Shown here: positions 33,902-41,941 of the stretch, piece after piece
Position numbering within the stretch: the first letter of the stretch is position 1
Layout of the letters: each line of letters starts with the position of its first letter
Assembly: GCA_963803425.1 (NCBI GenBank)
Contig: CAWDMA010000001.1
Location: forward strand, 1,922,001 to 1,986,000
Length of the DNA stretch: 64,000 nt
Direction: 5' to 3'
Source: DASPWW01 sp963803425
GTDB taxonomy: Bacteria > Actinomycetota > Thermoleophilia > Solirubrobacterales > 70-9
Made by a program: the position numbers and the translations under genes
Notes under the pieces: generated by a model
The model's database searches: none
What the model saw: the letters and a program-made list of their open reading frames with translations, nothing else
Told to the model about the DNA's origin: nothing

Positions 33902-34510
33902 CAGCCACTCGGTCACCCGCTGCTCGGAGAGCACGTCGCCGTACTTCAGGTCGATGTCGGCGAGGCTGCGCTCGTGAGCGTCCTCGAACCGATCGCCGAC
34001 CGCCTCTCGCGGGACGACGACGCTGTGCCCGTGGGAGACCGCGTCGACGCTCGTCGCCCGGACGCAGCCCGACGTGGAGGCCCCGGTGACGATCAGCGTG
34101 TCGGCGCCGGCCCCGGTCAGGTAGGTGCCCAGCGTCGTCCCGAAGAACGCCGACGGGAACACCTTCGTGATCACCGGCTCGCCCTGGCGCGGCGCCAGCC
34201 GCGGGTCGATCTCCTCCCACCGGCTCCCCGGCGTCACCTCGAGCGCCGCCGGCATCTTCCGCAGCATCGCCGCCGCCGACACCCGCTCCCGCTCACCGTA
34301 CGCCACCGTGGTGAACACGATCGGCATCCCCTCGCGGGCGCGCGCCGCCTCGAGCACGCGGGCGATGCTCTCCACCGTGTGATCGAGATCGCACCGCAGC
34401 GGCCCGTCCGGGTCGGTGAACGCGAGGCTCATGTCGACCACGATCAGCGCCGGCCGGTCGCCGAACCCGACCCTGCCGCCGAGCCCCAGCGCCGACCCCT
34501 CGTCGCTCAC
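33821..34510 (-). CDS. Isochorismatase-family amidohydrolase
   Basis: This is a 229-aa cysteine hydrolase. The catalytic residues are in place: Asp26 in IVVDMSLAF, Lys116 in VITKVFPSAF and Cys149 in GASTSGCVRATSVDA. The family includes nicotinamidase, maleamate amidase (NicF), peroxyureidoacrylate amidohydrolase (RutB) and N-carbamoylsarcosine amidase. The sequence looks closest to the last, by overall impression only. GTG start overlaps the gntR stop in GTGA. The C-terminal 27 codons overlap the aldo/keto reductase end and may be dispensable. It is probably the amide-cleaving step of the operon. Confidence 0.88.
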   Translation of the reverse strand: MSDEGSALGLGGRVGFGDRPALIVVDMSLAFTDPDGPLRCDLDHTVESIARVLEAARAREGMPIVFTTVAYGERERVSAAAMLRKMPAALEVTPGSRWEEIDPRLAPRQGEPVITKVFPSAFFGTTLGTYLTGAGADTLIVTGASTSGCVRATSVDAVSHGHSVVVPREAVGDRFEDAHERSLADIDLKYGDVLSEQRVTEWLSGSSGAAGEPLAVRGAAGPDDGVERG

Positions 34511-35196
34511 AGCGCGCTCCGGATCGCGGCCTCCGCCGCCTCGCTGTGCTCGCGGGCGTGCTTGCGGGCGGTCTTACGGTCGCCAGCCTTGATCGCCTCG
34601 AGCAGCTCGATCAGCCCGATGAAGGGGTTCTCCATCGTCACCCGCCCGGAGGCGAGGAACCAGATTCGCGCGGCGAGGAAGTAGTACGAGCCGAGCACGT
34701 CCTCGATCAACGGGTTCTGAGCCATCCGGTAGACGATGTTGTGGGCGCGCTGGTCGGCGACGATCTGCGAGCGCGCGTCGACCTCGGGAGCGGGAACGTC
34801 GTTCAGCTCGCGGAGCTCGGCGATCAGCTCGTCGATCGCAGGCAGGTCCGCCTCGGTGCGACGCTCCGCCGCCCATCCGGCCGCGACCACCTCGAGCTCG
34901 CGGCGGAACTCGTACACGCGGCCGACGTCACCGATCTGCACCTCGGTGACGAAGCTCCCCCGGCGCGGGATCACGACCACGAGCTTCTCCTGGGCGAGCC
35001 GGAGCAGCGCCTCCCTGATCGGCGTGCGGCTCATCCCGAGGTTCTCCATCACCTCCTCCTCCCTGACCAGCGCGCCGGGAGGGATCCGGAGCGAGACGAT
35101 CCGGTCGCGGAGCTCCAGGTATGCGCGCTCCGCCATCGAGGCGCCCTCCGGGACCGGCGTCTTCAGCTGCGGGGTTTGTTCTGCTCGGGCGGCCAC
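34507..35196 (-). CDS. GntR-family (FadR subfamily) transcriptional regulator
   Basis: The 229-aa protein starts GTG at 35196, with GGGAGGTAGAGAGC upstream. The N-terminal winged helix reads AERAYLELRDRIVSLRIPPGALVREEEVMENLGMSRTPIREALLRLAQEKLVVV. The all-helical FCD ligand domain follows with EFRRELEVVAAGWAAERR and DQRAHNIVYRMAQNPLIEDVLGSYYF. FCD regulators usually bind carboxylates. A GTATATC site lies 15 bp before its start, and similar sites precede other units of the island. It is the obvious candidate regulator of the whole set. Confidence 0.92.
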   Translation of the reverse strand: MAARAEQTPQLKTPVPEGASMAERAYLELRDRIVSLRIPPGALVREEEVMENLGMSRTPIREALLRLAQEKLVVVIPRRGSFVTEVQIGDVGRVYEFRRELEVVAAGWAAERRTEADLPAIDELIAELRELNDVPAPEVDARSQIVADQRAHNIVYRMAQNPLIEDVLGSYYFLAARIWFLASGRVTMENPFIGLIELLEAIKAGDRKTARKHAREHSEAAEAAIRSAL

Positions 35197-35210
35197 GCTC
35201 TCTACCTCCC

Positions 35211-35217
35211 GTATATC
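35211..35217. promoter_or_regulatory. GTATATC element upstream of gntR
   Basis: GTATATC lies in the 30-bp gap between the ridA stop and the gntR start. It matches the core of the elements at 40043, 46052 and 47106. Confidence 0.4.
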
Positions 35218-35225
35218 AACACTGC

Positions 35226-35612
35226 TCACCCGGACGGAATCGCGGCGATCGCCTCGATCTCGATCTCGATCCCCTCCGCGGTCAGGGCGCGCACCTCGAG
35301 GATGGTGCTGGCGGGGCGGTGCTCGTCGAAGTACTCGCGCCGGATCGCGTCCGGAATCGCCCGCTTGCTGATGTCGGTCATGAACACGGTCGTCTTCAGG
35401 ATCTGAGAGACGTCCGTGCCCGCGGCCGCGAGCACCCGCTCCAGGTTCTCCATCACCTTCCGGGTCTGGCGCTCCAGGTCCCCCTCCCCCACCAGCGCCC
35501 CGTCGGCGTCCATCGGCACGCACCCGGACACGTACAGGACGTCGCCGTACCGGATCGCGTCGGCGGAGAACATCGGCTGGATCCCCGCCTCGACCTGCTC
35601 GATCGCCCCCAC
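35226..35612 (-). CDS. RidA/YjgF/UK114-family deaminase
   Basis: The 128-aa protein includes DAIRYGDVLYVSGCVPMDADGALVGEGDLERQTRKVMENLERVLAAAGTDVSQILKTTVFMTDI. The conserved Arg that binds the imine substrate's carboxylate is not obvious at its usual place: the RidA C-terminus normally has R.(A)VEV, and here STILEVRALTAEGIEIEIEAIA has lost the Arg-Val pair before the EIE. RidA proteins hydrolyse enamines/imines such as 2-aminoacrylate. In the Rut pathway, RutC handles aminoacrylate. GTG at 35612 follows GAGGG; GTG at 35621 is an alternative. Confidence 0.85.
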   Translation of the reverse strand: MGAIEQVEAGIQPMFSADAIRYGDVLYVSGCVPMDADGALVGEGDLERQTRKVMENLERVLAAAGTDVSQILKTTVFMTDISKRAIPDAIRREYFDEHRPASTILEVRALTAEGIEIEIEAIAAIPSG

Positions 35613-35613
35613 C

Positions 35614-36384
35614 TCAGCCACCCTCGGCGGCCGCCGAGCCCGCGAACACGCTGCCCGCACCCGGCATGGACTGGTCGCGCCCGAGCACACCCAGCGCGTG
35701 CCACACCGTCGCCGCGTTGATCGCGATCAGCGGCTTCCCGGTGCGGCGCTCGATCTCGTCCGCCACCCGCCAGCTCGACAGGTTGGTCCCGGCCTGCACG
35801 AAGGCGTCGAACTCGCCGCTCGCGGTCTCCTCCAGCTCGGCGATCGCGGCGAGGATCTCGTCCGCGTCGACCTCGGCGATCGAGGTCGCGGTCGGGCAGC
35901 GGAGGCTCTTCATCGCGACCATCTCGTACCCGAGGTCGTCGAAGTAACGCTCCACCTGCTCGTCGATCGACGGCTGGTACGGGGTGAGCACCGCGATCCG
36001 CTTCGCCCCGATCTTCTCCAGCGCCAGGTTGGTCGCCTCGGAGCCGGTCGACACGTTCAGCCCGCTGACCTCCTCCATCCGCTTGGTCAGCGCTCGACTC
36101 CCCTCTAGGCCGCCGACGAACGTCTCCGAGGACATCCCCATGATCAGGTGGTCGGGCTCGCACGTGCACACGTCGTGGACCGCCTTGTCGCTCCCCTCGC
36201 GGATCTGGCGGAGGGTCTCCTGAGCCTTGTCGTCGGAGTCGATCGAGGTGTTGATGAAGATCCGGGCTACGTGGAAGGTGACGTCGTCGGGCCGCAGGTC
36301 GTTGTAGTCGGCCTCGACCGAGGTGTTCGTGGACGGGATCACCACCCCGATCCGGGCGCGGCGCCCGCTGCCGTTCTCGCTCAT
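35614..36384 (-). CDS. Asp/Glu racemase superfamily protein (maleate isomerase-like), lacking the usual Cys pair
   Basis: The 256-aa protein starts MSENGSGRRARIGVVIPSTNTSVEADYN, the hallmark of the maleate isomerase / arylmalonate decarboxylase branch. The two catalytic cysteine positions are not cysteine: the first loop reads IMGMSSETFVGG and the second FVQAGTNLSSW, where the family has C-type residues. Cysteines occur only in VCTCEPDH and LRCPTA. The enzyme therefore either uses other residues or does not isomerise. Overlap with the LLM gene is ATGA. It probably acts on a C4 dicarboxylate or its derivative (inference). Confidence 0.8.
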   Translation of the reverse strand: MSENGSGRRARIGVVIPSTNTSVEADYNDLRPDDVTFHVARIFINTSIDSDDKAQETLRQIREGSDKAVHDVCTCEPDHLIMGMSSETFVGGLEGSRALTKRMEEVSGLNVSTGSEATNLALEKIGAKRIAVLTPYQPSIDEQVERYFDDLGYEMVAMKSLRCPTATSIAEVDADEILAAIAELEETASGEFDAFVQAGTNLSSWRVADEIERRTGKPLIAINAATVWHALGVLGRDQSMPGAGSVFAGSAAAEGG

Positions 36385-37475
36385 TCGACTCCCTCCTTTG
36401 CGGCGACCGACCCCTTGGCGCGCTCGATCCGCGGGATCACCTCCCGGCCGATCAGCTCGATCGCGCTGACGTGCGTTTCGTGGCCGAGCCCGTCGATCTC
36501 GAGGATGAACTCGTCCACCCCCATCCGCTCGAGCCGGCCGATCCGCTCCACGAAGAAGTCCGGGTCGCCGATGCTCAGGTACGGAGCCCGCTCCACCATG
36601 AACGGGAGGTCGCGGCGATGCTCCTCCATCTCCTCGATCCGGCCCATGTAGGAGTAGTCGTCCGACTGCTCGGCGAGCTTCGTGAACCACCTCATCACCA
36701 GGTCGACCATCTCGAAGGCGGCGTCGGAGGCCTGCTCGAGCGCGCGCTCGGTCGTCTCCGCGCAGTGCGCGCGCAGCGCCAGCGAGGAGAACGTGCTGTT
36801 CGTGAGCCGGCCGCGCTCAGCGGCGTCGGTCCATGAGCTCCGGTACAGGTCGAGGCACTCCTGGACGAAGTCCCAGCCGCCGGGCAGGCTGTTCCCGCTC
36901 ATCACGCCGAGGCCCTGCTCTCCGGCGAACTTGTGGGTCGCCTCCGAGGTCGCGGACGCGAACACCGGCGGATGCGGCGACTGCAGCGGCTTCGGGAACA
37001 GGGAGCGCTCCGGGATCTGCCACACCGGTCCGTCGTGCTCGAAGGTCTCCTGGGAGAGCGCCTTCACGATCACCTCGATCGAGTCGGTGTACTGCTTGCG
37101 GGTCTCCTCGACCGGGATCCCGAACGCCTCGATCGTGTGCGCCTGGTTGGAGCGGGCGGTGCCGAGCTCCATCCGGCCGTGCGAGGCGAGGTCGAGCGTC
37201 GCGACCCGCTCCGCGACGCGGATCGGGTGGTTGAAGGCGAGCAGCGGCGTCGACACCGTGCGCAGGTGGATCCGGTCGGTGCGGCCCGCGACCAGGCCGA
37301 GGATCACCTCGGGGGCGGAGATCGTCAGCACGTCCGAGAAGTGGACCTCGGCGAGCCCGTAGAAGTCGAAGCCCATCTCCTCGGCGAGCACCGCCTCCTC
37401 GACCAGCTCGTCCATCCGCCGCTCGGGGCTTACGCCGGGCGTCAGCGCGCCGTCCTGCACGAGGCCGATCTTCAT
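36381..37475 (-). CDS. LLM-class flavin-dependent monooxygenase
   Basis: This luciferase-like monooxygenase has 364 aa. It starts MKIGLVQDGALTPGVSPERRMDELVEEAVLAEEMGFDFYGLAEVHF and continues RIHLRTVSTPLLAFNHPIRVAERVATLDLASHGRMELGTARS and SPHPPVFASATSEATHKFAGEQGLGVMSG. These TIM-barrel proteins take reduced FMN (or F420) and O2 to oxidise or cleave rings, as RutA does for uracil. ATGA overlaps tie it to both neighbours, so it is in the core of the operon. A flavin reductase is encoded nearby. Confidence 0.9.
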   Translation of the reverse strand: MKIGLVQDGALTPGVSPERRMDELVEEAVLAEEMGFDFYGLAEVHFSDVLTISAPEVILGLVAGRTDRIHLRTVSTPLLAFNHPIRVAERVATLDLASHGRMELGTARSNQAHTIEAFGIPVEETRKQYTDSIEVIVKALSQETFEHDGPVWQIPERSLFPKPLQSPHPPVFASATSEATHKFAGEQGLGVMSGNSLPGGWDFVQECLDLYRSSWTDAAERGRLTNSTFSSLALRAHCAETTERALEQASDAAFEMVDLVMRWFTKLAEQSDDYSYMGRIEEMEEHRRDLPFMVERAPYLSIGDPDFFVERIGRLERMGVDEFILEIDGLGHETHVSAIELIGREVIPRIERAKGSVAAKEGVE

Positions 37476-38467
37476 CTTGCCGCCTCCTTCTCTCTGGTCG
37501 CGCCGGTCGCCGCGCTCAGCCACTCGAACATCCGGCTGAGCTCGGCCGCGGCCTCGGGGAGCTTGTGGGGGATGTAGGCGAAGGAGTGATTCAGGCCGGG
37601 GGCGACCGACAGCCGCGTCAGCACCCCGGCCTCGGCGAGCCGCTTCGCCATGTCGAGCGACTGCGGAAGCAGCGCGTCCTGGTCCCCGATCGTCAGGTAC
37701 GCCGGCGGGAACGTGCCGAGGTTGTCCGCGAGCGCCGGGCTGACCCGCGGGTCCCGGTGCTTGGTGAGCCAGTGGGGGCCGAGGTAGGCGAGGTTGTACA
37801 TCGTCTCCGCGAAACCGCCGGCGTGGCTGCCCGGCTCCTGCATCAGCAGCGGGAAGTTGAAGATCCCGTACAGGCACAGGACCGCGGAGAAGGACACCTG
37901 CACGTCGGCGAGCTCCGCCGGAGCGTCCGGGCGCCCGGGCGTGTTCAGGATCGCGATCGCGGCGCACGCGAGGTTGGCGCCGGCCGAGGCGCCCCCGATC
38001 GCGATCGACCCGGGACGGCCGTTGAGCCGGTCGGCGTTCGCGACCATCCACCGGGACGCGAACACCGTCTGATCGAGCGAGGCAGGGAACGGGTGCTCGG
38101 GTGCGAGCGCGTAGTCGAGGTTGACGACGACATGGCCGAGCGCGGCGATGCTCATCCCCAGCTTGCGCACGTACTCGGCGCGGCCGAGGCACCAGCCGCC
38201 GCCGTGCATGTACAGCATCATCGGGAACGGGCCGTCGCCGAACGGGGTGTAGATCTCGGCGCGGGTCTCCAGCCCGCCGACCTCGCCGAGCAGCACCTCC
38301 TCCTCCACCTCGACGCCATCCGGAAGGTCGATGTTGTGGCGGCGCAGGTCGCGGCTGGGGTGGGCGCGAAAGGCGACGATCTCGTCGAGCGTCCGCAGCG
38401 GCGGCGCCTCGACCTCCTCATCAGCGACGAGCGACAGCCAGCTCGAGTTGTCCTCCGCGGGGCTCAC
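37472..38467 (-). CDS. Alpha/beta hydrolase of the HSL (lipase/esterase) family
   Basis: The 331-aa protein has the HSL signature HGGGW (88-92) and the nucleophile elbow GGASAGAN (Ser161). GDQDALLPQS and LNHSFAY supply Asp and His. Residues 30-75 (VAFRAHPSRDLRRHNIDLPDGVEVEEEVLLG) form a cap. It probably hydrolyses an ester, lactone or N-acyl bond produced by the oxidative step. It starts GTG two bases after the aldehyde dehydrogenase stop. Confidence 0.9.
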   Translation of the reverse strand: MSPAEDNSSWLSLVADEEVEAPPLRTLDEIVAFRAHPSRDLRRHNIDLPDGVEVEEEVLLGEVGGLETRAEIYTPFGDGPFPMMLYMHGGGWCLGRAEYVRKLGMSIAALGHVVVNLDYALAPEHPFPASLDQTVFASRWMVANADRLNGRPGSIAIGGASAGANLACAAIAILNTPGRPDAPAELADVQVSFSAVLCLYGIFNFPLLMQEPGSHAGGFAETMYNLAYLGPHWLTKHRDPRVSPALADNLGTFPPAYLTIGDQDALLPQSLDMAKRLAEAGVLTRLSVAPGLNHSFAYIPHKLPEAAAELSRMFEWLSAATGATREKEAAR

Positions 38468-38469
38468 GC

Positions 38470-40002
38470 TCAGCGCCCCACGAAGGGATCTCCGATCGGG
38501 CCCGTGTCGAGGTTCACCCACACGCTCTTCACCCGCGTGTACTCGTGGATCGCCTCGGTCCCGTTCTCCTTCCCGATTCCGCTGTCCTTGAAGCCGCCGA
38601 ACGGCGACAGCGGGGAGAGCGAGCGGTACGTGTTGATCCACACGGTGCCGGCGTCGAGCCGGCGGGCGACCGTGTGGGCGCGGGCGATGTCCCGGGTCCA
38701 CACACCGGCGGCCAGACCGTACGGGGTGTCGTTGGCGATCCGGATCGCCTCCTCGTCGTCCTCGAACCGCCCGATCCCGAGCACCGGGCCGAAGATCTCC
38801 TCGCGGACGAGCGTCATCTCGTTGTCGACGTCCGAGAACACCGTCGGCAGGAAGAACCAGCCGGCGGGGCGGTCGGCTGGACGCTCACCGCCGGCGCGCA
38901 GGGTCGCCTTCTGATCCAGCCCGAGCTGCACGTACCGCTCCACCCTGTCGCGCTGCGCCTCGATCGCGAGCGGGCCGAGGTCGGTATCGCCGTCGAGCGG
39001 GTCGCCGACCTGCACGGACCTGGTCCGGTCGACGACGCGCTCGCACACCTCGTCGTAGATCTCGGCGTGCACGAACGCCCGCGAGCCGGCCACGCACGTC
39101 TGACCGCCGGCGGCGAATATCCCGGCGAGCAGGCCCATCGCGACGTTCGCGGGGTCGGCGTCCTCGAACACGAGCTGGGGGCTCTTCCCGCCGAGCTCGA
39201 GCGTCGTCCGGGCGAGGTGGGTGGCGGCCGACAGGGCGACCTTGCGGCCCGCCTCGGTGCCCCCCGTGAACGCGACCTTGTCGACGCCGGGGTGCTCTGA
39301 GAGCGCCGCGCCGGCCTTCCCGTCGCCCGTGACCAGGTTGACCACGCCGGGCGGGAAGCCGGCCTGCTCGAACAGCGGCATCAGCTCCAGCAGCGATGCG
39401 GACGCGTGCTCGCTCGGCTTCACGACGACCGTGTTGCCGCACGCGAGCGCCGGCGCGAGCTTCATCGCCGCGAGCTGCAGCGGCGAGTTCCACGGAACGA
39501 TCGCTGCGACCACGCCGATCGGCTCCCGGAGCGTGTAGTTGAGCAGGTCGGGCTTCGCCCCCGGGATCACGTCGCCCTGGATCTTGTCGGCGATCCCGGC
39601 GTAGTAGTGGAAGAAGGCGGGTGCCCGCTTCGCCTGGCCGGTGGTCTCGCGGAGAAGCTTTCCGTTGTCGAGCGTCTCCACCCGAGCGAGATCGTCGACA
39701 CGCTCGGCGACGAGATCGGCAAGCCGGCGGAGCAGCGCTCCGCGCTCGGTCTGGGTGATGTCGGCCCACTCGGGGGAGCGGAGCGCGTCGCGGCCGGCGC
39801 CGACGGCGCGGTCGACGTCATCGGGGGTGGCGTCGGGCGCCGAGTACCAGCGCCGCTCCGTGGTCGGGTCCTGTCCGGCGATCTCGGCATCGCCGCTGGA
39901 GGAGACCCACTCGCCGCCGATGAAGAGGCCGTAGCCGCGGGGCTCGCGGCGATCGGCCTCGGCCCGCGCCTCGCTCGCGGTCGCGGCCGTCTCCGCTGTC
40001 AT
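38470..40002 (-). CDS. Aldehyde dehydrogenase
   Basis: The protein has 510 aa. The ALDH catalytic Cys303 is in AAGGQTCVAGSRAFV and the general base Glu in TTLELGGKSPQLVF. NAD-binding SEHASASLLELMPLFEQAGFPPGVVNLVTGDGKAG and PFGGFKDSGIGKENGTEAIHEYTRVKSVWV complete the family. It has good similarity to betaine/aromatic aldehyde dehydrogenases. ATG with GGAGGGGGCG upstream. It is the first gene of the minus-strand operon that ends with the isochorismatase, and it is divergent from the RibBA-like gene. Confidence 0.93.
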   Translation of the reverse strand: MTAETAATASEARAEADRREPRGYGLFIGGEWVSSSGDAEIAGQDPTTERRWYSAPDATPDDVDRAVGAGRDALRSPEWADITQTERGALLRRLADLVAERVDDLARVETLDNGKLLRETTGQAKRAPAFFHYYAGIADKIQGDVIPGAKPDLLNYTLREPIGVVAAIVPWNSPLQLAAMKLAPALACGNTVVVKPSEHASASLLELMPLFEQAGFPPGVVNLVTGDGKAGAALSEHPGVDKVAFTGGTEAGRKVALSAATHLARTTLELGGKSPQLVFEDADPANVAMGLLAGIFAAGGQTCVAGSRAFVHAEIYDEVCERVVDRTRSVQVGDPLDGDTDLGPLAIEAQRDRVERYVQLGLDQKATLRAGGERPADRPAGWFFLPTVFSDVDNEMTLVREEIFGPVLGIGRFEDDEEAIRIANDTPYGLAAGVWTRDIARAHTVARRLDAGTVWINTYRSLSPLSPFGGFKDSGIGKENGTEAIHEYTRVKSVWVNLDTGPIGDPFVGR

Positions 40003-40042
40003 CGCCCCCTCCGAGCTCGTGTAAAACACCAATCCAACGCGC

Positions 40043-40060
40043 GGTAGTATATCTGAATGG
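40043..40060 (+). promoter_or_regulatory. Promoter/start element of the RibBA-like gene
   Basis: GGTAGTATATCTGAATGG contains TAGTAT, six bases and the ATG start at 40057. The same 18 bases with one change (GGTGGTATATCTGAATGG) occur on the minus strand before livK. A leaderless promoter overlapped by a GTATATC operator is inferred. Confidence 0.65.
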
Positions 40061-41235
40061 ACAATCGGGTCCCCTCCACCCCCGATCCAGGCGTGGAGGG
40101 AGGATCGGTCGCCCGCGCGCTGGCGGAGTTGGCCTCCGGGCGGATGGTGGTGATCGTCGACTCCGAGGATCCCGTCAACCACGGCGCGGTGGCGATGGCG
40201 GCGCAGTTCGCGACGCCCGAGGCGCTCAACTTCATGAACCGCCGTGCGGGCGGATGGGTGTGCGTGGCGCTGACCGCGGAGCGCTGCGACGAGCTCGAGC
40301 TGGAGCCGGTGCCTGCCTCGGACCCGGACGGCGAGACCCGGTTCATGTCGCCGTTCCAGGCCCGCGAGGGAGTCTCCAGCGGCAGCGCCCAGGACCAGGC
40401 CCGCTCCGTCCAGATCGCGATCGACCCCGACCGCGGCGCTGCCGACATCGTCAAGCCCGGCCACCTGCAGCCAGTCCGGGCGGAGCCGGGCGGGGTGCTG
40501 GCGCTTGCCGGGCACACCGAGGCGACCGTCGACACGGCCCGGCTCGCCGGTCTGTCACCGGCGGCGATCCTGTGCGAGATCCAGGGCGACGACGGCTCGA
40601 TCGCGGGTCCCGAGGAGCTGGACGCGTTCTGCCGCCGGCACGGGCTCGCCGTGGTCGAGATCGCGGAGCTGATCGCGTACCGGCACAAGGCCGACCGCCT
40701 CGTCGAGCGCCTGGTCGAGGTCGAGCTGCCGACCCGACACGGGATGTTCCAGGTGGTCGCCTACCGATCGCTGCCCGACGGCGACCTGCATCTGGCTTAT
40801 GTGAAGGGAGAGCTCGGCGGCGCCGCCGACGTGCTCGTCCGGGTCCACACGGGCTGCCTCACCGGCGACGTCTTCCACTCGAGGCTGTGCGGGTGCGGCG
40901 ATCGCCTCGAGGCGGCGCTCGACCGGATCGAGGGCGAGGGCCGCGGGGTGCTGGTCTACCTCGACCCGCAGCCGCGCGGGAGAGGCGTGCTCGCGGAGCT
41001 TGCCGGCGACGCCGCGCACCACGAGCAGCGCCGCGGGCGCCCCGCCGGGGAGCCGGAGGACGGATCCGAGGTGACGCTGCGCCGGCACGGGATCGGCGCG
41101 CAGATCCTCAGGGACCTGGGGCTGACCTCGATCCGCGTGCTGACCGACAACCCGAAGCGGATGGTGGGGCTGGAGGGATTCGGGCTGAAGGTGACCGCGC
41201 AGACGCCGATCGAGCCGGCCGGCCCGCCCGCTTAG
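40057..41235 (+). CDS. RibBA-like protein with altered active-site motifs in both domains
   Basis: The 392-aa protein is laid out as RibB (3,4-DHBP synthase) plus RibA (GTP cyclohydrolase II). In the RibB part the acidic motif usually DDEDRENEGD reads DSEDPVNHGA, so the catalytic acid residues are lost. KPGHLQPVRAEPGGVLALAGHTEATVD and ILCEIQGDDGSIA remain. In the RibA part the three zinc cysteines survive (GCLTGDVFHSRLCGCG), but RQEGRxIG becomes DPQPRGRG. It therefore may not make riboflavin precursors. Its place opposite the catabolic operon suggests another purine/pyrimidine- or pteridine-related reaction (inference). Confidence 0.82.
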   Translation: MDNRVPSTPDPGVEGGSVARALAELASGRMVVIVDSEDPVNHGAVAMAAQFATPEALNFMNRRAGGWVCVALTAERCDELELEPVPASDPDGETRFMSPFQAREGVSSGSAQDQARSVQIAIDPDRGAADIVKPGHLQPVRAEPGGVLALAGHTEATVDTARLAGLSPAAILCEIQGDDGSIAGPEELDAFCRRHGLAVVEIAELIAYRHKADRLVERLVEVELPTRHGMFQVVAYRSLPDGDLHLAYVKGELGGAADVLVRVHTGCLTGDVFHSRLCGCGDRLEAALDRIEGEGRGVLVYLDPQPRGRGVLAELAGDAAHHEQRRGRPAGEPEDGSEVTLRRHGIGAQILRDLGLTSIRVLTDNPKRMVGLEGFGLKVTAQTPIEPAGPPA

Positions 41236-41939
41236 CCGAGGTAGGCGCTGACCACGTTCTCGTTGCCGAGCACGTCGGTGGCGGACTCCTCGAGCACCAC
41301 CTCGCCGAGCCGGAGCACGTAGGCGCGATCGGTGACGCCGGCGGCGACCGCGGCGTTCTGCTCCACGAGCACCATCGCGATCCCGAGCTCGGACCGCAGC
41401 CGGCTGAGCAGGGCGGTGAGCTCGTCGACCAGCTTCGGGGACAACCCCAGCGACGGCTCGTCGAGCAGCAGCACCGACGGCGAGGACATCAGCCCGCGGG
41501 CGATCGCCAGCATCTGCTGCTGTCCGCCGGAGAGCTCGCCGGCCGGCTGATCGAGCTTCTCCTCGAGCGCCGGGAACACCGCGAGCAGCTGCGCGAGCCT
41601 CTCCTCCGCCTCCGGCGAGCCCATCCCTCCGAGCAGGAGGTTCTCCCTGACCGTCTGGCGGACGAACACCTGCCGCCCCTCGGGCACGTGGGCGACGCCG
41701 GAGCGGGCGATCCTGTGGGCCGGCAGCGAGGTGATCTCCTCGCCCCGCAACCGGACCGAGCCGGAGCGCGCCGACAGCAGGCCCGAGATCGCGCGCAGTA
41801 GGGTCGTCTTCCCCGCCCCGTTGGCGCCCAGGATCGCGACTGCCTCTCCCTCGGCCACCTCGAGGCTGACGTCGCGCAGCACGTCCACCGAGTCGATGTA
41901 CCCCGCGACCAGCCGGTCGACCTGGAGCGAGGCGGACAC
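41232..41939 (-). CDS. livF: Branched-chain-amino-acid-type ABC transporter ATPase (LivF)
   Basis: The 235-aa ATPase has Walker A GANGAGKT, signature LSGGQQQ, Walker B VLLLDEPS and the H-loop-type region VLVEQNAAVAAGVTDRAYVL. The LivF subtype is recognised from VPEGRQVFVRQTVRENLLLGG. It starts GTG two bases after the fused permease/ATPase stop. Its own stop overlaps that of the convergent RibBA-like gene (TTAG). It is one of two ATPase domains of a high-affinity importer of small organic acids, amides or amino acids. Confidence 0.92.
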   Translation of the reverse strand: MSASLQVDRLVAGYIDSVDVLRDVSLEVAEGEAVAILGANGAGKTTLLRAISGLLSARSGSVRLRGEEITSLPAHRIARSGVAHVPEGRQVFVRQTVRENLLLGGMGSPEAEERLAQLLAVFPALEEKLDQPAGELSGGQQQMLAIARGLMSSPSVLLLDEPSLGLSPKLVDELTALLSRLRSELGIAMVLVEQNAAVAAGVTDRAYVLRLGEVVLEESATDVLGNENVVSAYLG

Positions 41940-41941
41940 GC

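Noticed and set aside
35226..35690. Longer RidA start at 35690
   Set aside because: It would add a Cys/Arg-rich piece that is the racemase gene's 3' end in another frame. GTG at 35612 has a ribosome site.
36381..38192. 603-codon frame joining LLM oxidoreductase to upstream sequence
   Set aside because: The extra N-terminus is the esterase gene out of frame; the true start is the ATG at 37475 in ATGA overlap.
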